This document shows positions 35,202 through 43,419 of a DNA stretch of 64,000 nt, piece after piece; the stretch's first letter is position 1; every line of letters begins with the position of its first letter. This stretch comes from Streptomyces tendae. Its GTDB lineage: Bacteria > Actinomycetota > Actinomycetes > Streptomycetales > Streptomycetaceae. The notes beneath the pieces are model-generated. The model had not been told where the DNA came from, made no database searches, and saw nothing but the letters and a program-made list of their open reading frames with translations. The position numbers were made by a program, and so were the translations under genes. The stretch is from contig NZ_CP043959.1 in assembly GCF_008632955.1 (NCBI RefSeq), positions 5,952,001-6,016,000 on the forward strand, written 5' to 3'.

Positions 35202-35567
35202 TCACACGGGGTCGACGTGCCCCGGGCCCTCTCCGCCGCGCATCAGGTCGCGGCCGAAATCGACCATCTTCTTCGCGTAGTCCTCGGTCCACTCGGCGCG
35301 CTCGGCGATGTCCGCCGTCGTCAGCCGGTCGAAGCGCCGGGGGTCGGCGAGCTGGGCCGCCGCCATCGCCTGGAACTCCGTCGCCCGGTCCGCGGCGGCA
35401 CGGAACGCGAGCGTCAGCTCCGTGGCCCGCTCCAGCAGGGCGCGCGGATCCTCGATCGACTCCAGGTCGAAGAAGTGCTCGGGGTCCGAGGCCGCCTGCG
35501 CGGGCTCGAACAGCAGGGGCGCGGGGCGTAGCCGCGGCTGGTCCGGGCGCGGCGCGTGCTCCGCCAT
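35202..35567 (-). CDS. Small acidic hypothetical protein
   Basis: 121 residues from ATG 35567 with AAGGAGAA directly upstream. It is soluble and largely helical (FFDLESIEDPRALLERATEL, YAKKMVDFGRDLMRGGEG). No Cys, membrane segment or catalytic motif was seen. It precedes the primase-like gene by 143 bases on the same strand and could be co-transcribed. I do not recognise the family. The 253-base gap upstream (35568-35820) contains no gene that I can support. Confidence 0.7.
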   Translation of the reverse strand: MAEHAPRPDQPRLRPAPLLFEPAQAASDPEHFFDLESIEDPRALLERATELTLAFRAAADRATEFQAMAAAQLADPRRFDRLTTADIAERAEWTEDYAKKMVDFGRDLMRGGEGPGHVDPV

Positions 35568-35820
35568 GACTTCTCCTTCGTACGTCTCGGTGGCCCCCGG
35601 GGTACCGGAGGGCCACCGTCCATTGTCCCGCGCCCCCGCAAGAGGGCGTCCGGCCCGGTGCGGCCGGCCACCCCCACGTCCGCGGGCGCGCCGACCGGTG
35701 ACTACCCAGCTCGCGGGGCGCACAAAGACGGCGACGGGAACGCGACGCGGGCGCGCGGGACGACGTACGCCGGTGAGGGTGGCGTTCCTCACGCCCGTAC
35801 GGAACCGATCACATCCGGAC

Positions 35821-36552
35821 TCACACCTGGACGACCGGCTCGCGGGTGAAGAGGGCGCCGAGTTCGGGCGCGTTGACCCGGCGGTCGGCCAGGCGCAGGC
35901 CCTCCCAGACCGTGACCTGGTTGGCGGTGAGGACGGGCTTGCCCAGCTCCTTCTCCAGGGCCGGGATGTGGGCGACGGTGTGCAGGGCGGTGTCCGGCAG
36001 CAGCACCGCGTCCGCGTCCGGGGAGTCGGCCGCGCGGGCCAGCGCGAACAGTTCCGGCTCGCCCCAGGTGCCGGCCTCGGCCGCCGTGACGATCCCGGAG
36101 CCGCGCACCCCGCTGACCTCCGCTCCCCCGTCCCGCAGGAACGCGGCGAAGAGCTGGGCGACGCCGTCCGGATAGGTCGCGCCGACGGCGACCCGCCGCG
36201 CCTCGATCTCCCGCAGCGCGTGCACGAAGCCGAAGGAGGTGGAGGATGCGGGCATGCCGGCGGCCCGGGCGAGGTCGCGCACCTGCTGGTGGGCGCCCTC
36301 CCAGCCGTGCACGAAGCTGCCGCTGGTGCAGGCCCACACCACGGCCTCGGCGCCGGAGAGCCGCAGCTCCTGGAGTCCGGCCGCCAGCCGTTCGGGCGAG
36401 CCCATCTCGCGCAGCGCGTCCACCCGCTGCACGTCCTCGCCGACGTCGGTGTGCACCAGGTCCAGGCGTACGTCACTGCCCAGCAACTGCTCGACGCGCG
36501 GATAGTCGTCCTCCGCGGAGTGGCCGGGGTAGAGGAATCCCAGTGCGGTCAT
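35821..36552 (-). CDS. Maleate-isomerase/Asp-Glu-racemase-superfamily protein (EutA-like)
   Basis: 243 residues. The superfamily uses two Cys residues, one in each half. The first is kept in VVWACTSGSFVHG (about residue 74), but the second-half motif reads VLLPDTALHT with Asp where the catalytic Cys is expected. GKPVLTANQVTVWEGLRLA matches the family C-terminus. It may be a decarboxylase- or isomerase-like enzyme with altered chemistry, or inactive. Its ATG at 36552 overlaps the stop of the truncated paralogue upstream as ATGA. Location next to an Ehu-type transporter suggests a role in ectoine or related catabolism (EutA-like, inference). Confidence 0.78.
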   Translation of the reverse strand: MTALGFLYPGHSAEDDYPRVEQLLGSDVRLDLVHTDVGEDVQRVDALREMGSPERLAAGLQELRLSGAEAVVWACTSGSFVHGWEGAHQQVRDLARAAGMPASSTSFGFVHALREIEARRVAVGATYPDGVAQLFAAFLRDGGAEVSGVRGSGIVTAAEAGTWGEPELFALARAADSPDADAVLLPDTALHTVAHIPALEKELGKPVLTANQVTVWEGLRLADRRVNAPELGALFTREPVVQV

Positions 36553-36929
36553 GTCCAGCCTTCCTGCTGCTTCTCTCCGGGCGCGTCCGGCGGCACCGGA
36601 CCCGTTGTCTGTCCGGGCGGCACGGTCGGTGCCTGGCCCGGCAGCACGGTCCCGGAGCGCGCCGACGCGTCGATCAGCGCCTGATTCGGTCCCACCGCTC
36701 GGGTACCCAATCGGCGCAGCGCCGCCCACCTGGTCACCTGGTTGGCCGAGATGACCGGTATGCGCGGTTCCGCCTCCGGCTGCGGGATCACGTCGTAGGC
36801 CGGCGGGTCGGTGCAGGGGAGGACCAGCGCGTCCGCTGCGCCGGTCCGGCCGCGGACGGCCTGCCGCGCCATGTCCGCCACCCGCTCGCCGACCGGCCGG
36901 ACGAGACCGAGGCTCACCTCGACCGGCAC
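36549..36929 (-). pseudogene. Truncated Asp/Glu racemase-family gene with probable internal deletion
   Basis: The frame encodes 126 residues starting at a weak GTG. Residues ~30-90 (ADALVLPCTDPPAYDVIPQP, PVISANQVTRWAALRRLG) align with the C-terminal half of the neighbouring 243-residue paralogue and keep the second catalytic Cys (PCTD). The N-terminal bases are in frame with a TRTPYVPVEVSL segment that, from memory, belongs near residue 40 of full-length homologues; the intervening ~110 residues with the first Cys are missing. No ribosome-binding site is seen. It is still translationally coupled (ATGA) to the downstream gene, so it could act as a leader. Confidence 0.7.
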
Positions 36930-37009
36930 GTACGGGGTACGGGTAGGTATGGGGAACCGCCCGCCGGACGGCCGCCAGGACGGACCCGAGGAATCTGGAG
37001 ACGAGGCCC

Positions 37010-37957
37010 ATGCCGCCCCCCACGCTGCTCGTGCTGGACGCCGAACCGCTCCCCCGGCTCGGCAGGCTCACCGGCCGGGCGCGGATCGAGCACGCCGACG
37101 AGTCGTCGCTCGCCGCACGGCTGCCGCACGCCGACGTGCTGCTGGTGTGGGACTTCACCTCGCACGCGGTGCGCCGGGCCTGGCCGGGCGAGGGTCCCCG
37201 GCCGCGCTGGGTGCACACGGCGAGCGCCGGGGTCGACCACCTGCTCTGCCCCGAACTCGCCGCGTCCGACACCGTGGTCACCAACGCGCGCGGGGTCTTC
37301 GAGGGGCCGATCGCCGAGTACGTCGCCGGTCTCGTCCTCGCCTTCGCCAAGGACCTGCCCCGGACGCTGGCGCTGCAGCGGGAGCGGACCTGGCTGCACC
37401 GGGAGACGCGCCGGGTGGCCGGGACGCGGGCGTGCGTGGTCGGGTCCGGGCCGATCGGCCGGGCGGTGGCGGGCACGCTGCGGGCGCTCGGGATCACCAC
37501 GGCACTCGTGGGGCGTACGGCGCGGCCCGGGACGCACGGCCCCGAGGACCTGGACCGGCTGCTGTCGCGCGCGGACTGGGTGGTCGCCGCGGCTCCGCCG
37601 ACCGAGGCGACGCGGGGCATGTTCGACGCCCGCCGGTTCGGCGTGATGCAGCCGTCCGCGCACTTCGTCAACGTGGGCCGGGGCGAGCTGGTGGTGGAGG
37701 AGGCACTGGTCAGGGCGGTGCGCGAGCGGTGGATCGCGGGCGCGGCGCTGGACGTGTTCGCGGCCGAGCCGCTCGCGCCGGACAGCCCGCTGTGGGAGCT
37801 GCCGGGGGTGGTCGTCTCCCCGCACATGAGCGGGGACACCGTCGGCTGGCGAGACGAACTCGGTTCGCAGTTCGTGGAGTTGTTCGAGCTCTGGGCGTCG
37901 GGGAGGCCACTGGTGAACGTGGTCGACAAGCGGCGCGGGTATGTACCGGGTCACTGA
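37010..37957 (+). CDS. D-2-hydroxyacid dehydrogenase (NAD(P)-dependent)
   Basis: 315 residues. The nucleotide-binding motif is ACVVGSGPIGRAVAGTLRAL (about residue 142). Catalytic residues are Arg in VNVGRGELV, Glu in DVFAAEPLAPDSP and His in VVVSPHMSGDTVGWRD, the R-E-H triad of the family. The N-terminal substrate domain has VHTASAGVDHLLCPEL. It reduces a 2-keto acid or oxidises a D-2-hydroxy acid in the cytoplasm. It is divergent from the racemase pair and followed, in the same frame, by an amidase remnant, so it once belonged to a larger catabolic operon. The exact substrate is unknown. Confidence 0.9.
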   Translation: MPPPTLLVLDAEPLPRLGRLTGRARIEHADESSLAARLPHADVLLVWDFTSHAVRRAWPGEGPRPRWVHTASAGVDHLLCPELAASDTVVTNARGVFEGPIAEYVAGLVLAFAKDLPRTLALQRERTWLHRETRRVAGTRACVVGSGPIGRAVAGTLRALGITTALVGRTARPGTHGPEDLDRLLSRADWVVAAAPPTEATRGMFDARRFGVMQPSAHFVNVGRGELVVEEALVRAVRERWIAGAALDVFAAEPLAPDSPLWELPGVVVSPHMSGDTVGWRDELGSQFVELFELWASGRPLVNVVDKRRGYVPGH

Positions 37958-38155
37958 CGCCGGGCCGAGGAGATACAGCCCGAGGTGAACGCGTTCGTGC
38001 GGCTGCTCACCGACGACGCCCCGGAGGGGGCCGCCGCCTCCGAGGAGCGGGGGCTGCCCGTGGGTCTGCGGCTGGTGGCCGCCCGGCACCGGGACGCGCT
38101 GGTCCTGCGGGCGGCGCACACACTGTACGAGGCGGGGGTCACGCTCTCCGGCTGA
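37958..38155 (+). pseudogene. Amidase remnant with massive internal deletion
   Basis: Immediately after the dehydrogenase stop and in the same frame, 65 codons read RRAEEIQPEVNAFVRLL, then a junction, then RGLPVGLRLVAARHRDALVL and AAHTLYEAGVTLSG followed by TGA 38153-38155. The first part resembles the N-terminus of amidase-signature proteins (the PEVNAFV motif) and the second their extreme C-terminus (GLPVGLQLV). The ~400-residue catalytic core with the Ser-Ser-Lys triad is absent and there is no start codon. It is best explained as a deletion relic of an amidase gene. Confidence 0.75.
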
Positions 38156-38408
38156 GCGGTTGTTCCGTTCGCGGAACAGGGCGAGGTCCACCACGGTGGG
38201 GAGAGATTTTCAGACGGCTTCACAGGCGATCGGCGCGCGCTCGTCGAGCAGCCGGGCGACACCGGTCACCTCGCGTCCGACCAGGCAGGTCTCGAGGAAT
38301 CGGCCGGCCACGCCCTCCATGGCCCCCCGCCGGTCGAGACCGTCCGACCGTCGAGCGGGGCCGAAACTGGCCGGAATAACTCGCATCGCTTCGGGTAGCC
38401 GCGCCGCC

Positions 38409-39323
38409 ATGGCTCCACCACTTCAACCACTGAGACGAATACAAGGGACCTCCGGACCCTCGCGTCGGTCGCTGCTCGCGGGGGTCGCGGCGCTCGGCGC
38501 ACTGGGTGCCGCGGGCTGCTCACGGGTGCCGACCGCCTCGACGACCGACGGCGGCGACCTGCTCGACCGGCTCAGGGCGGCGGGCGTGGTCCGGCTGGGC
38601 ATCGCGGGTGAGATCCCGTTCGGGTACATCGACACGGACGGTGAACTGACCGGCGAGGCACCGGAGCTGGCCAAGGTCATCTTCAAACGGCTGGGGGTGG
38701 AGCGGGTGCAGCCCGTGCCCACGGAGTTCGGCTCCCTCATACCCGGGCTGAACTCGCAGCAGTTCGACGTCGTGGCGGCGGGGATGTACGTCAATCCCGA
38801 GCGCTGTGAGCAGGTCATCTTCTCCGACCCCGACTACCAGATGCTCGACTCGTTCATCGTCCGCAAGGGCAACCCGCTGGGGCTGCGCACCTACCAGGAC
38901 GTGGTCGAGAAGAAGGCGAAGTTCGCCACCGGCACCGGCTACGCGGAGATCGCGTACGCCGTGGAGGCCGGCTACAAGGAGAGCGACATCCTGATCGTCC
39001 CCGATCAGGTCGCCGGCCTGAACGCCGTCGAGGCCGGACGTGTCGATGTCTTCGCCGGAACCGCCCTCACCACCCGCGAGGTGGTCAAGAAGTCCAGCAA
39101 GGCGGAGGTCACCGAGGCCTTCAAGCCCATCGTCGACGGCGAACCGCACGTCGACGGGGGCGCGTTCGCCTTCCGGCCCACCGAGACCAAGCTGCGCGAC
39201 GCGTTCAACGCCGAGCTGGCGAAGCTCAAGGAGAGCGGCGAACTGCTGCGCATCCTCAGGCCGTTCGGGTTCACCGAGGACGAGATGACCGATCTGACCG
39301 CGAAGGAGCTGTGCGGCGGATGA
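38409..39323 (+). CDS. ehuB: Ectoine/hydroxyectoine-type ABC transporter binding lipoprotein
   Basis: 304 residues from ATG 38409. The N-terminus combines a twin-Arg motif (PSRRSLLAG) with a lipobox (GAAGC, about residue 37), predicting a Tat-exported lipoprotein. The family 3 binding-protein fold follows (VVRLGIAGEIPFGYIDTDGE, FDVVAAGMYVNPERCEQVIF, ALTTREVVKKS, GAFAFRPTETKLRDAFNAEL). The sequence closely matches EhuB proteins as I recall them. It is the first gene of a tightly overlapping four-gene importer operon. About 250 bases upstream (38156-38408) hold no supported gene. The ligand could also be a related polar amino acid. Confidence 0.88.
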   Translation: MAPPLQPLRRIQGTSGPSRRSLLAGVAALGALGAAGCSRVPTASTTDGGDLLDRLRAAGVVRLGIAGEIPFGYIDTDGELTGEAPELAKVIFKRLGVERVQPVPTEFGSLIPGLNSQQFDVVAAGMYVNPERCEQVIFSDPDYQMLDSFIVRKGNPLGLRTYQDVVEKKAKFATGTGYAEIAYAVEAGYKESDILIVPDQVAGLNAVEAGRVDVFAGTALTTREVVKKSSKAEVTEAFKPIVDGEPHVDGGAFAFRPTETKLRDAFNAELAKLKESGELLRILRPFGFTEDEMTDLTAKELCGG

Positions 39324-40021
39324 CCTCAGGACTCTGGGAACGCGTACTCGAAGGCGTCTGGGTCACGATCCAGCTGCTCGTGCTCAGCGCGCTGCTCGCC
39401 ACCGCCGTGTCGTTCGTGGTCGGCATCGCGCGCACCCACCGGCTGTGGATCGTCCGCTTCCTCGCGGGGTTCTACACCGAGGTGTTCCGCGGCACCTCGG
39501 CGCTGGTGATGATCTTCTGGGTGTTCTTCGTGCTGCCGCCGGCCTTCGGCTGGCAGCTCGTCCCGCTGTGGGCGGGCACCCTGGCACTCGGCCTGACCTA
39601 CGGGGCGTACGGATCGGAGATCGTGCGCGGCGCGCTGGCCGCGGTGGACCCGGCGCAGCGTGAGGGCGGCATCGCCCTCAGCTTCACGCCCTGGCAGCGG
39701 ATGAAGCTCATCCTGCTGCCGCAGGCGGTGCCGGAGATGATCCCGCCGTTCTCCAACCTGCTGATCGAGCTGCTCAAGGGCACCGCCCTGGTGTCGGTCA
39801 TGGGCATGGGCGACCTGGCGTTCAGCGCCAACCTGGTCCGCCTGGCGCTGCAGGAGAGCGCGGAGATCTACACGTACATCCTGCTCATCTACTTCGTGAT
39901 CGCCTTCCTGCTCACCCGGTCGATGCGCGGCCTCGAGAAGAAGCTGAAGGCGGGCGTCGGCAAGGCGCCGAGGAAGAAGGCCGCCGCCGTGCGCGTGCCC
40001 GAGGGAAGTGGTGTCTCGTGA
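39320..40021 (+). CDS. ehuC: Ectoine/hydroxyectoine-type ABC transporter permease
   Basis: 233 residues from ATG 39320, overlapping the ehuB stop as ATGA, with AAGGAG at 39303-39308. Five membrane helices are evident (VWVTIQLLVLSALLATAVSF first; EIYTYILLIYFVIAFLL last). The polar-amino-acid permease signature TEVFRGTSALVMIFWVFFVL and the EAA-type loop AVDPAQREGGIALSFTPWQR are present. It pairs with EhuD to form the channel. The C-terminal ~25 residues are Lys/Arg-rich and cytoplasmic. Confidence 0.9.
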   Translation: MTSGLWERVLEGVWVTIQLLVLSALLATAVSFVVGIARTHRLWIVRFLAGFYTEVFRGTSALVMIFWVFFVLPPAFGWQLVPLWAGTLALGLTYGAYGSEIVRGALAAVDPAQREGGIALSFTPWQRMKLILLPQAVPEMIPPFSNLLIELLKGTALVSVMGMGDLAFSANLVRLALQESAEIYTYILLIYFVIAFLLTRSMRGLEKKLKAGVGKAPRKKAAAVRVPEGSGVS

Positions 40022-40668
40022 CGTGGGACTGGGGCGCGGTCGCCGATTTCATGCCGTACTTCTGGGACGGTCTGTGGGTCACCCTGCAGATCCTGGTGTT
40101 CGGCTCGCTGATCTCCTTCGCGCTGGGCCTGGTGTGGGCGCTGCTGATGCGGGCCCCGACGCGCTGGGTGACCTGGCCGGTCGGCGGCGTCACGGAGTTC
40201 ATCCGCAACACCCCGCTGCTGGTGCAGCTGTTCTTCCTCTTCTACGTGCTGCCCGAGTGGGGGATCACCTTCTCGGCGATGACCACGGGTGTCTTCGCCA
40301 TCGGGCTGCACTACTCGACGTACACGATGCAGGTCTACCGCGCCGGTATCGAGGCCGTGCCGGTGGGCCAGTGGGAGGCGGCGACGGCGCTGAACCTGCC
40401 GCTGCGCCGGACGTGGACGGTGGTGATCCTGCCGCAGGCCGTGCGCCGGGTGGTGCCCGCGCTCGGCAACTACGTCATCTCGATGCTGAAGGACACCCCG
40501 CTGCTGATGGCCATCACCGTGCTGGAGATGCTCGGCCAGGCGCGGCTGTTCGCCCAGCAGAACTTCCAGTTCACCGAGCCCCTGACGGTGATCGGCGTGG
40601 CCTTCATCGTCATCTCCTACCTGGCCTCCCTTGCCCTGCGAGCCCTGGAGCGACGCCTTGTCCACTGA
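40018..40668 (+). CDS. ehuD: Ectoine/hydroxyectoine-type ABC transporter permease
   Basis: 216 residues from GTG 40018, overlapping the ehuC stop as GTGA. It has the HisM-type permease layout: GLWVTLQILVFGSLISFALG helix, FIRNTPLLVQLFFLFYVLPE motif, EAA loop EAVPVGQWEAATALNLPLRR and LKDTPLLMAITVLEML near the end. It is the second membrane subunit of the EhuABCD importer. The stop lies inside the coding region of ehuA, which starts ten bases earlier. Confidence 0.9.
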   Translation: MTWDWGAVADFMPYFWDGLWVTLQILVFGSLISFALGLVWALLMRAPTRWVTWPVGGVTEFIRNTPLLVQLFFLFYVLPEWGITFSAMTTGVFAIGLHYSTYTMQVYRAGIEAVPVGQWEAATALNLPLRRTWTVVILPQAVRRVVPALGNYVISMLKDTPLLMAITVLEMLGQARLFAQQNFQFTEPLTVIGVAFIVISYLASLALRALERRLVH

Positions 40669-41449
40669 CACCCACGCCCCGTTCGAAGAGAAGCCCGGGA
40701 CCCCGCGTTCCACCGGGGAGCTGATCCGGCTGGAGCGGGTCACCAAGCGCTTCGGGGACCACACGGTCCTGGACAACCTGGACTTCTCGGTGGACGCCGG
40801 GAAGCACGTGACGCTGATCGGCCCGTCCGGGTCCGGCAAGACCACGATCCTGCGGCTGCTGATGACCCTGCTGAAGCCGGACGAGGGTGTCATCACCGTC
40901 GACGGGCAGCAGCTGTTCCCCGCGCCGGAGAAGCAGGTCCGTGAGGTCCGCAAGAAGATCGGCATGGTGTTCCAGCAGTTCAACCTGTTCCCGAACATGA
41001 CCGTGCTGCGGAACATCACCGAGGCCCCGGTCACGGTGCTCGGCATGTCCAAGGACGAAGCCGAGGAGCGGGCCCGGGAACTGCTGGAGATGGTCGGGCT
41101 GACCGACCACCTCGACAAGCACCCGGCCCAGCTGTCCGGCGGCCAGCAGCAGCGGGTGGCGATCGCCCGTGCGCTGGCGATGCGCCCGCAGGTGCTGCTG
41201 CTGGACGAGGTCACCTCGGCCCTGGACCCGGAGCTGGTGGCCGGCGTGCTGGACGTGCTGCGGGACATCGCCCGCTCCACGGACATCACGATGCTCTGCG
41301 TGACCCACGAGATGAACTTCGCGCGGGACATCTCGGACCAGGTGCTGATGTTCGACTCGGGCCGGGTCATCGAGGCGGGCTCGCCGGAGAAGATCTTCAA
41401 CGAGCCCGAGCACGACCGGACGCGGGAATTCCTGAGCGCGGTCCTGTAG
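40658..41449 (+). CDS. ehuA: Ectoine/hydroxyectoine-type ABC transporter ATPase
   Basis: 263 residues. The preferred start is TTG 40658 (LSTDTHAPFEE), with GGAG eight bases upstream; an in-frame ATG at 40631 would give nine more residues deep within ehuD. Walker A is GPSGSGKTT (about residue 50), the signature is LSGGQQQRVAIARALA, Walker B LLLDEVTSALDPE, and the switch His VTHEMNFA. It powers import through EhuCD in the polar amino-acid uptake (PAAT) family. It ends the operon; an IclR-type gene follows 250 bases later. Confidence 0.92.
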   Translation: MSTDTHAPFEEKPGTPRSTGELIRLERVTKRFGDHTVLDNLDFSVDAGKHVTLIGPSGSGKTTILRLLMTLLKPDEGVITVDGQQLFPAPEKQVREVRKKIGMVFQQFNLFPNMTVLRNITEAPVTVLGMSKDEAEERARELLEMVGLTDHLDKHPAQLSGGQQQRVAIARALAMRPQVLLLDEVTSALDPELVAGVLDVLRDIARSTDITMLCVTHEMNFARDISDQVLMFDSGRVIEAGSPEKIFNEPEHDRTREFLSAVL

Positions 41450-41698
41450 TCACGGGGCGTGCCCGCCGCATCACCCGAGGTCCACGACGTGGGTCATCCC
41501 CCTGACATATGCCAGAGGGTCGGCGCCGCAGTTGAGAGGGCCGCAATCTTGTCAACCCCCGCTCTGTTCAGGCCCTTTGACGGCTATCGTGGAGAGGATT
41601 CGTTGACCGGATTGCGGCCCCAGGCCCTGGACACCGCCCCCGTCCGCCGGCGGACGGGACGGTTCCGTCGGGCCGACGAGCGAGCGCAGGGGGAAACG

Positions 41699-42457
41699 GT
41701 GGCGCTGAGGCACGAGCCGACCGCGTCGTACCGCTCGGTCCAGGACGCGCTGCGCGTCCTGGAGACGGTGGCGCGGCGCGGCACAGGAATCAACGACAGC
41801 GAACTCGCCCGCGAGACCGGCGTCGGCACGGAGCGGCTGACCACCCTCCTGCGGATGCTGCGCCGCGAGGCCTACGTCGAGCAGATCACCGACGGCGCGT
41901 ACGTCACCGGAGCGGCCTTCGCCCGCCTCGGTTCCGCCGACGGGCACCAGGAGGCGTTGCGCGAGACCCTCCAGCACACCCTGGACCGGCTCCGCGACTC
42001 CGTGGGCGCCGCCGTCTACCTCAGCCGGTACGTCGACGGCGAGGTCAAGGTCACCCAGTACGCCGACGGCCCGGACACCCCGAAGGTGAACGAGTGGGTG
42101 GACTTCCGCCACTCGGCGCACGCGACGGCGGTCGGCAAGAGCCTGCTCACCCAGCTCGACCACGAGGGCCGGCGCGACCACCTGGCCCGGCACCGGCCGG
42201 CCCGGCTCACGTCGCGCACCATCACCAGCGACCGCCTGCTGCTGAACCGGCTGGCCTCGCAGCCGCCGACGGTGCCGGTGCTCGACCTCCAGGAGTACGC
42301 GATCGGCACGGTCTGCGCCGCCGTCCCGATCACCGCCGGTTCCTCGGTGGGCTGCCTGGCGCTGTCCCTTCCGCTGGAGCACGCCCACCGGCTGCGCCGG
42401 GCCGCCGACACCCTCAACCGCAACGCCGCACCCGTCCTGCTGTCACTGGCGATCTAG
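41699..42457 (+). CDS. IclR-family transcriptional regulator
   Basis: 252 residues from GTG 41699, with AGGGGG five bases upstream. The N-terminal winged HTH (about 10-70: SVQDALRVLETVARRGTGIN, GVGTERLTTLLRMLRREAYV) and C-terminal GAF-like IclR effector domain (GAAVYLSRYVDGEVKVTQYA, HATAVGKSLLTQL, AIGTVCAAVPI) are complete. Its place beside the Ehu transporter makes it a candidate regulator of uptake (inference). The 249-base upstream region (41450-41698) is AT-richer near 41560-41600 and probably contains the promoter; no operator was identified. Confidence 0.88.
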   Translation: MALRHEPTASYRSVQDALRVLETVARRGTGINDSELARETGVGTERLTTLLRMLRREAYVEQITDGAYVTGAAFARLGSADGHQEALRETLQHTLDRLRDSVGAAVYLSRYVDGEVKVTQYADGPDTPKVNEWVDFRHSAHATAVGKSLLTQLDHEGRRDHLARHRPARLTSRTITSDRLLLNRLASQPPTVPVLDLQEYAIGTVCAAVPITAGSSVGCLALSLPLEHAHRLRRAADTLNRNAAPVLLSLAI

Positions 42458-42544
42458 TCGTCGGTCCAGGTGGTCGGGAGCACCGCTCAGGACCGGGTAT
42501 GATTTTCTCCGTCGCCGACCGCGGAAGCGGACGGCGGGAGTCAT

Positions 42545-42618
42545 GCGCCGCTAGCTCAGTTGGTTAGAGCAGCTGACTCTTAATCAGCGGGTCCGGGGTT
42601 CGAGTCCCTGGCGGCGCA
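42545..42618 (+). tRNA. tRNA-Lys (CTT), copy 2
   Basis: A 74-nt cloverleaf identical to the copies at 34401 and 46188, anticodon CTT in loop CTCTTAA, discriminator A at 42618, CCA not encoded. A hairpin terminator follows six bases later. Confidence 0.97.
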
Positions 42619-42623
42619 CCGAG

Positions 42624-42654
42624 AAGGGCCTCTCGTGGGAGCGAGAGGCCCTTT
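42624..42654 (+). terminator. Terminator after tRNA-Lys copy 2
   Basis: A perfect 12-bp stem, AAGGGCCTCTCG (42624-42635) with CGAGAGGCCCTT (42642-42653), loop TGGGAG. It also faces the convergent LPMO gene. Confidence 0.9.
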
Positions 42655-42689
42655 GACGTGCCAGGAGCCGCGCGGGCCACCTGCCCGTT

Positions 42690-43295
42690 CTAGAAGGTGA
42701 CGTCCGAGCAGGCGTAGAAGGCGTTGCCCGTGTCGTGGACCGTCCACACCGCGAGGATCACGTGGTGGCCGCTCAGCCCGGAGGGCAGCCGGCCGCTGTG
42801 CGAGAGCGTCTGCGGCGGGCGCTGACCGTTGTAGGGCACGGTCAGGAACGGCGTGAGGTTGAGGTCGGACCGGGTCAAGTTGTGGTTCTCGTTCCAGCCC
42901 GGCTTGGTGACGTAGTACTTGAAGTCGGTCGTGGCGTGCATGGCCGTGAACTGCCACCGGAAGGTGTAGTTCTGGCCGCCGGTGACCCGGGTGGTGGGCC
43001 AGGCGCCGCCCGACGGGGTGCGGGGGCTGTCGAGCGGGGCGAAGGACGTGTTGCCCGCCGAACAGAGCCTGCCGTCGGCGGGGCCCGCCGCCGGGAAGCC
43101 CTTCGGGCCCTCGACGCTCTGCGGCTCCCACTGGATGGCGCCGCAGTTGGAGACCGAGCCGTTCTGGCAGAGCTTCTGCCGACTGACCGGCAGGTCGGTG
43201 TAGCCGTGGCCGCTGGCCCCGCCGGAGGAGAGCACGAGCGCTCCGGTCGTGGCCAGTCCCACGGCGGCTGCGTACATCTTGGTCCGTGTGCGCAT
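42690..43295 (-). CDS. chb: AA10 lytic polysaccharide monooxygenase (chitin-binding protein)
   Basis: 201 residues from ATG 43295. A Sec signal peptide (MRTRTKMYAAAVGLATTGAL ... GGASG) is followed by His at the mature N-terminus (GHGYTDLPVSRQKLCQNG), the first ligand of the copper histidine brace. The second His lies in FTAMHATTDFKYYV, and the aromatic/axial residue region is near the C-terminus (TGNAFYACSD). Four Cys fit two disulfides. It oxidatively cleaves chitin or related beta-1,4-glycans outside the cell. By position it corresponds to SCO2833 (chb), an LPMO linked in S. lividans to the CslA/GlxA glycan pathway (name LpmP, from memory). A DasR-type operator precedes it. Confidence 0.9.
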   Translation of the reverse strand: MRTRTKMYAAAVGLATTGALVLSSGGASGHGYTDLPVSRQKLCQNGSVSNCGAIQWEPQSVEGPKGFPAAGPADGRLCSAGNTSFAPLDSPRTPSGGAWPTTRVTGGQNYTFRWQFTAMHATTDFKYYVTKPGWNENHNLTRSDLNLTPFLTVPYNGQRPPQTLSHSGRLPSGLSGHHVILAVWTVHDTGNAFYACSDVTF

Positions 43296-43339
43296 GCTGC
43301 CGCTCCTGGAGTGTGGGGGAGTTTCGGTGAGCCGTGCAG

Positions 43340-43355
43340 GTAGGTCTAGACCAAG
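43340..43355. promoter_or_regulatory. DasR-responsive element (dre) before the LPMO gene
   Basis: GTAGGTCTAGACCAAG contains the perfect palindromic core GGTCTAGACC of the dre consensus. It is 45-60 bases before the chb start, so GlcNAc-controlled repression by DasR is likely. Confidence 0.8.
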
Positions 43356-43419
43356 TCTCAGGGTAGGGACGCGTGCTGAACATGTCCATACCAATCGCAA
43401 GGGCTTGTCCCCCGGCCGT

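Noticed and set aside
36914..38194. Minus-strand 426-codon frame opposite the hydroxyacid dehydrogenase
   Set aside because: It is antisense to a gene with a complete catalytic triad; the peptide is low-complexity shadow sequence.
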